A stretch of DNA of 22,160 nt, from contig CAYHPW010000043.1 in the NCBI GenBank assembly GCA_964358645.1, positions 1-22,160 on the forward strand, written 5' to 3'. Of this stretch, positions 21,361 through 22,160 are shown piece after piece. Origin of the DNA: JBBTDV01 sp038042605 (GTDB lineage: Bacteria > Bdellovibrionota > UBA1018). How positions within the stretch are numbered: the first letter of the stretch is position 1; each line of letters begins with the position of its first letter. Under the pieces are notes generated by a model, which was not told the DNA's origin, did no database searches, and saw only the letters and a program-made list of their open reading frames with translations. The position numbers and the translations under genes were made by a program.

Positions 21361-22160
21361 GTGAAAAATATATTCTGTCCCGTACATTTTACAAAAAATA
21401 TTTTGGCAGTTGAAAACGTTGATTTGGAACAGTTAATAGAGACAGCAAAAACACCTGCCTATGTATATTCAAAAGCTGCAATGGTTTCGCAATTTAGATC
21501 TCTTAAGAATGCATTGTCGGATATCAATCCTCTTATCTGCTTTGCTGTAAAGGCAAATTCCAACCTTTCCATCCTTCGGTTGTTTGTCGCTGAAGGTTCC
21601 GGTTTCGACGTTGTTTCAGCAGGTGAGCTACATCGAGCCGTCAAAGCCGGGGGCGATGTCGGTAAAATAGTGTTTTCAGGCATAGGCAAAACCGCCACAG
21701 AACTTGAAATGGCTCTGTTGGCAAGCGAAACCGGTATTCTTAGCTTCAATATAGAATCACGTTCTGAAATTGAACTATTGAACAAAATAGCAATAAAACA
21801 TAATAAAAAAGCCCGTGCATCACTCAGGTTCAACCCAAACATAGATGCACTAACACACCCATATATTTCCACCGGTTTAAAGCGCAATAAATTCGGCCTG
21901 ACAAAAAGTGAGATTTTAGAAATTGCTGGCAAATCTGACACACTTAAAGGCATTACAATTGACGGGATCAGTATCCATATAGGCAGCCAAATCCTATCAC
22001 TGAAACCCCTTGATACAGCATTTTCTAAATTAAAAAATCTTTCAAATGAACTCGCTGGAATTTTAAAACATCCACTGTCTCTAATCAGTCTTGGAGGCGG
22101 CCTAGGCATACGATATAAAGCTGAATCCCCACCTACAATAGATCAATACTGCTCACTGAT
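21361..22160 (+). CDS. lysA: Diaminopimelate decarboxylase, 5' part (runs off window)
   Basis: A PLP enzyme making L-lysine from meso-diaminopimelate. The frame opens at a GTG at 21361 and is open to the window edge (266 codons). The PLP-binding lysine lies in CFAVKANSNLSIL, followed by GSGFDVVSAGEL and VFSGIGKT; later marks are RFNPNIDALTHPYISTGLKRNKFGL, IHIGSQI and SLGGGLGI (glycine-rich phosphate site). N-terminal HFTKNILAVENVDLEQL fits the normal LysA start, so the GTG is likely real, although the ribosome site is weak (GATGAG). The barrel's second half and the C-terminal domain lie outside the window. Confidence 0.94.
   Translation, partial: MKNIFCPVHFTKNILAVENVDLEQLIETAKTPAYVYSKAAMVSQFRSLKNALSDINPLICFAVKANSNLSILRLFVAEGSGFDVVSAGELHRAVKAGGDVGKIVFSGIGKTATELEMALLASETGILSFNIESRSEIELLNKIAIKHNKKARASLRFNPNIDALTHPYISTGLKRNKFGLTKSEILEIAGKSDTLKGITIDGISIHIGSQILSLKPLDTAFSKLKNLSNELAGILKHPLSLISLGGGLGIRYKAESPPTIDQYCSL

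Noticed and set aside
1..22160. CRISPR array or toxin-antitoxin pair
   Set aside because: No regularly spaced direct repeats were seen and no recognisable toxin or antitoxin gene was found.

Overview
The window is a chromosomal segment of a Gram-negative (diderm) bacterium of deltaproteobacterial or Bdellovibrionota-like type. The grounds are several predicted lipoproteins, a protein with a beta-barrel-like end, an LptM-LysA pair, a PilT-like ATPase, PilZ and GAF regulators, and a SpoVG gene next to tRNA-Gln. This is inference from gene content, not a marker-gene placement. The left 3.7 kb is visibly richer in G+C than the remaining 18 kb and holds mobile-element genes; the rest looks like ordinary AT-leaning host chromosome.

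Positions 1-3774 look like the right end of an integrated element. It carries the C-terminal part of a DUF927 primase/helicase-like protein, whose tail is split by an IS200-type insertion (tnpA between two matching hairpins). A small unknown protein follows, starting in a TAATG overlap with the old DUF927 stop. Next is a large serine recombinase broken by a -1 frameshift near 2687. The recombinase frame runs on through an intact tRNA-Gln(UUG) gene on the opposite strand, which suggests the element sits at the tRNA 3' end.

Positions 3775-9103 are leftward: spoVG with tRNA-Gln downstream; a DUF1844 protein plus HtrA/Deg protease pair with its own promoter; and a GAF protein, PilT-like ATPase and membrane pseudo-M48 protein cluster. 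Positions 9182-11116 hold a DM13-like exported protein, a PilZ membrane protein with a small lipoprotein, and a ferredoxin in which His replaces one cluster cysteine.

Positions 11119-15151 hold a cell-wall recycling group: AnmK rightward, converging on a leftward operon of a degenerate M48-like lipoprotein, AmgK-type sugar kinase and MurU-type nucleotidyltransferase. Together AmgK and MurU would return MurNAc to UDP-MurNAc. The phosphatase (MupP) needed to join AnmK product to AmgK is not in the window.

Positions 15294-22160 hold an exported protein of unknown function, a LysM lipoprotein, a deoxynucleoside kinase, citrate synthase, a TPR protein, a surface protein with a beta-barrel-like end, a small LptM-type lipoprotein and the 5' part of lysA, which runs off the window. 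No intergenic stretch longer than 300 bases occurs and no CRISPR array was seen.
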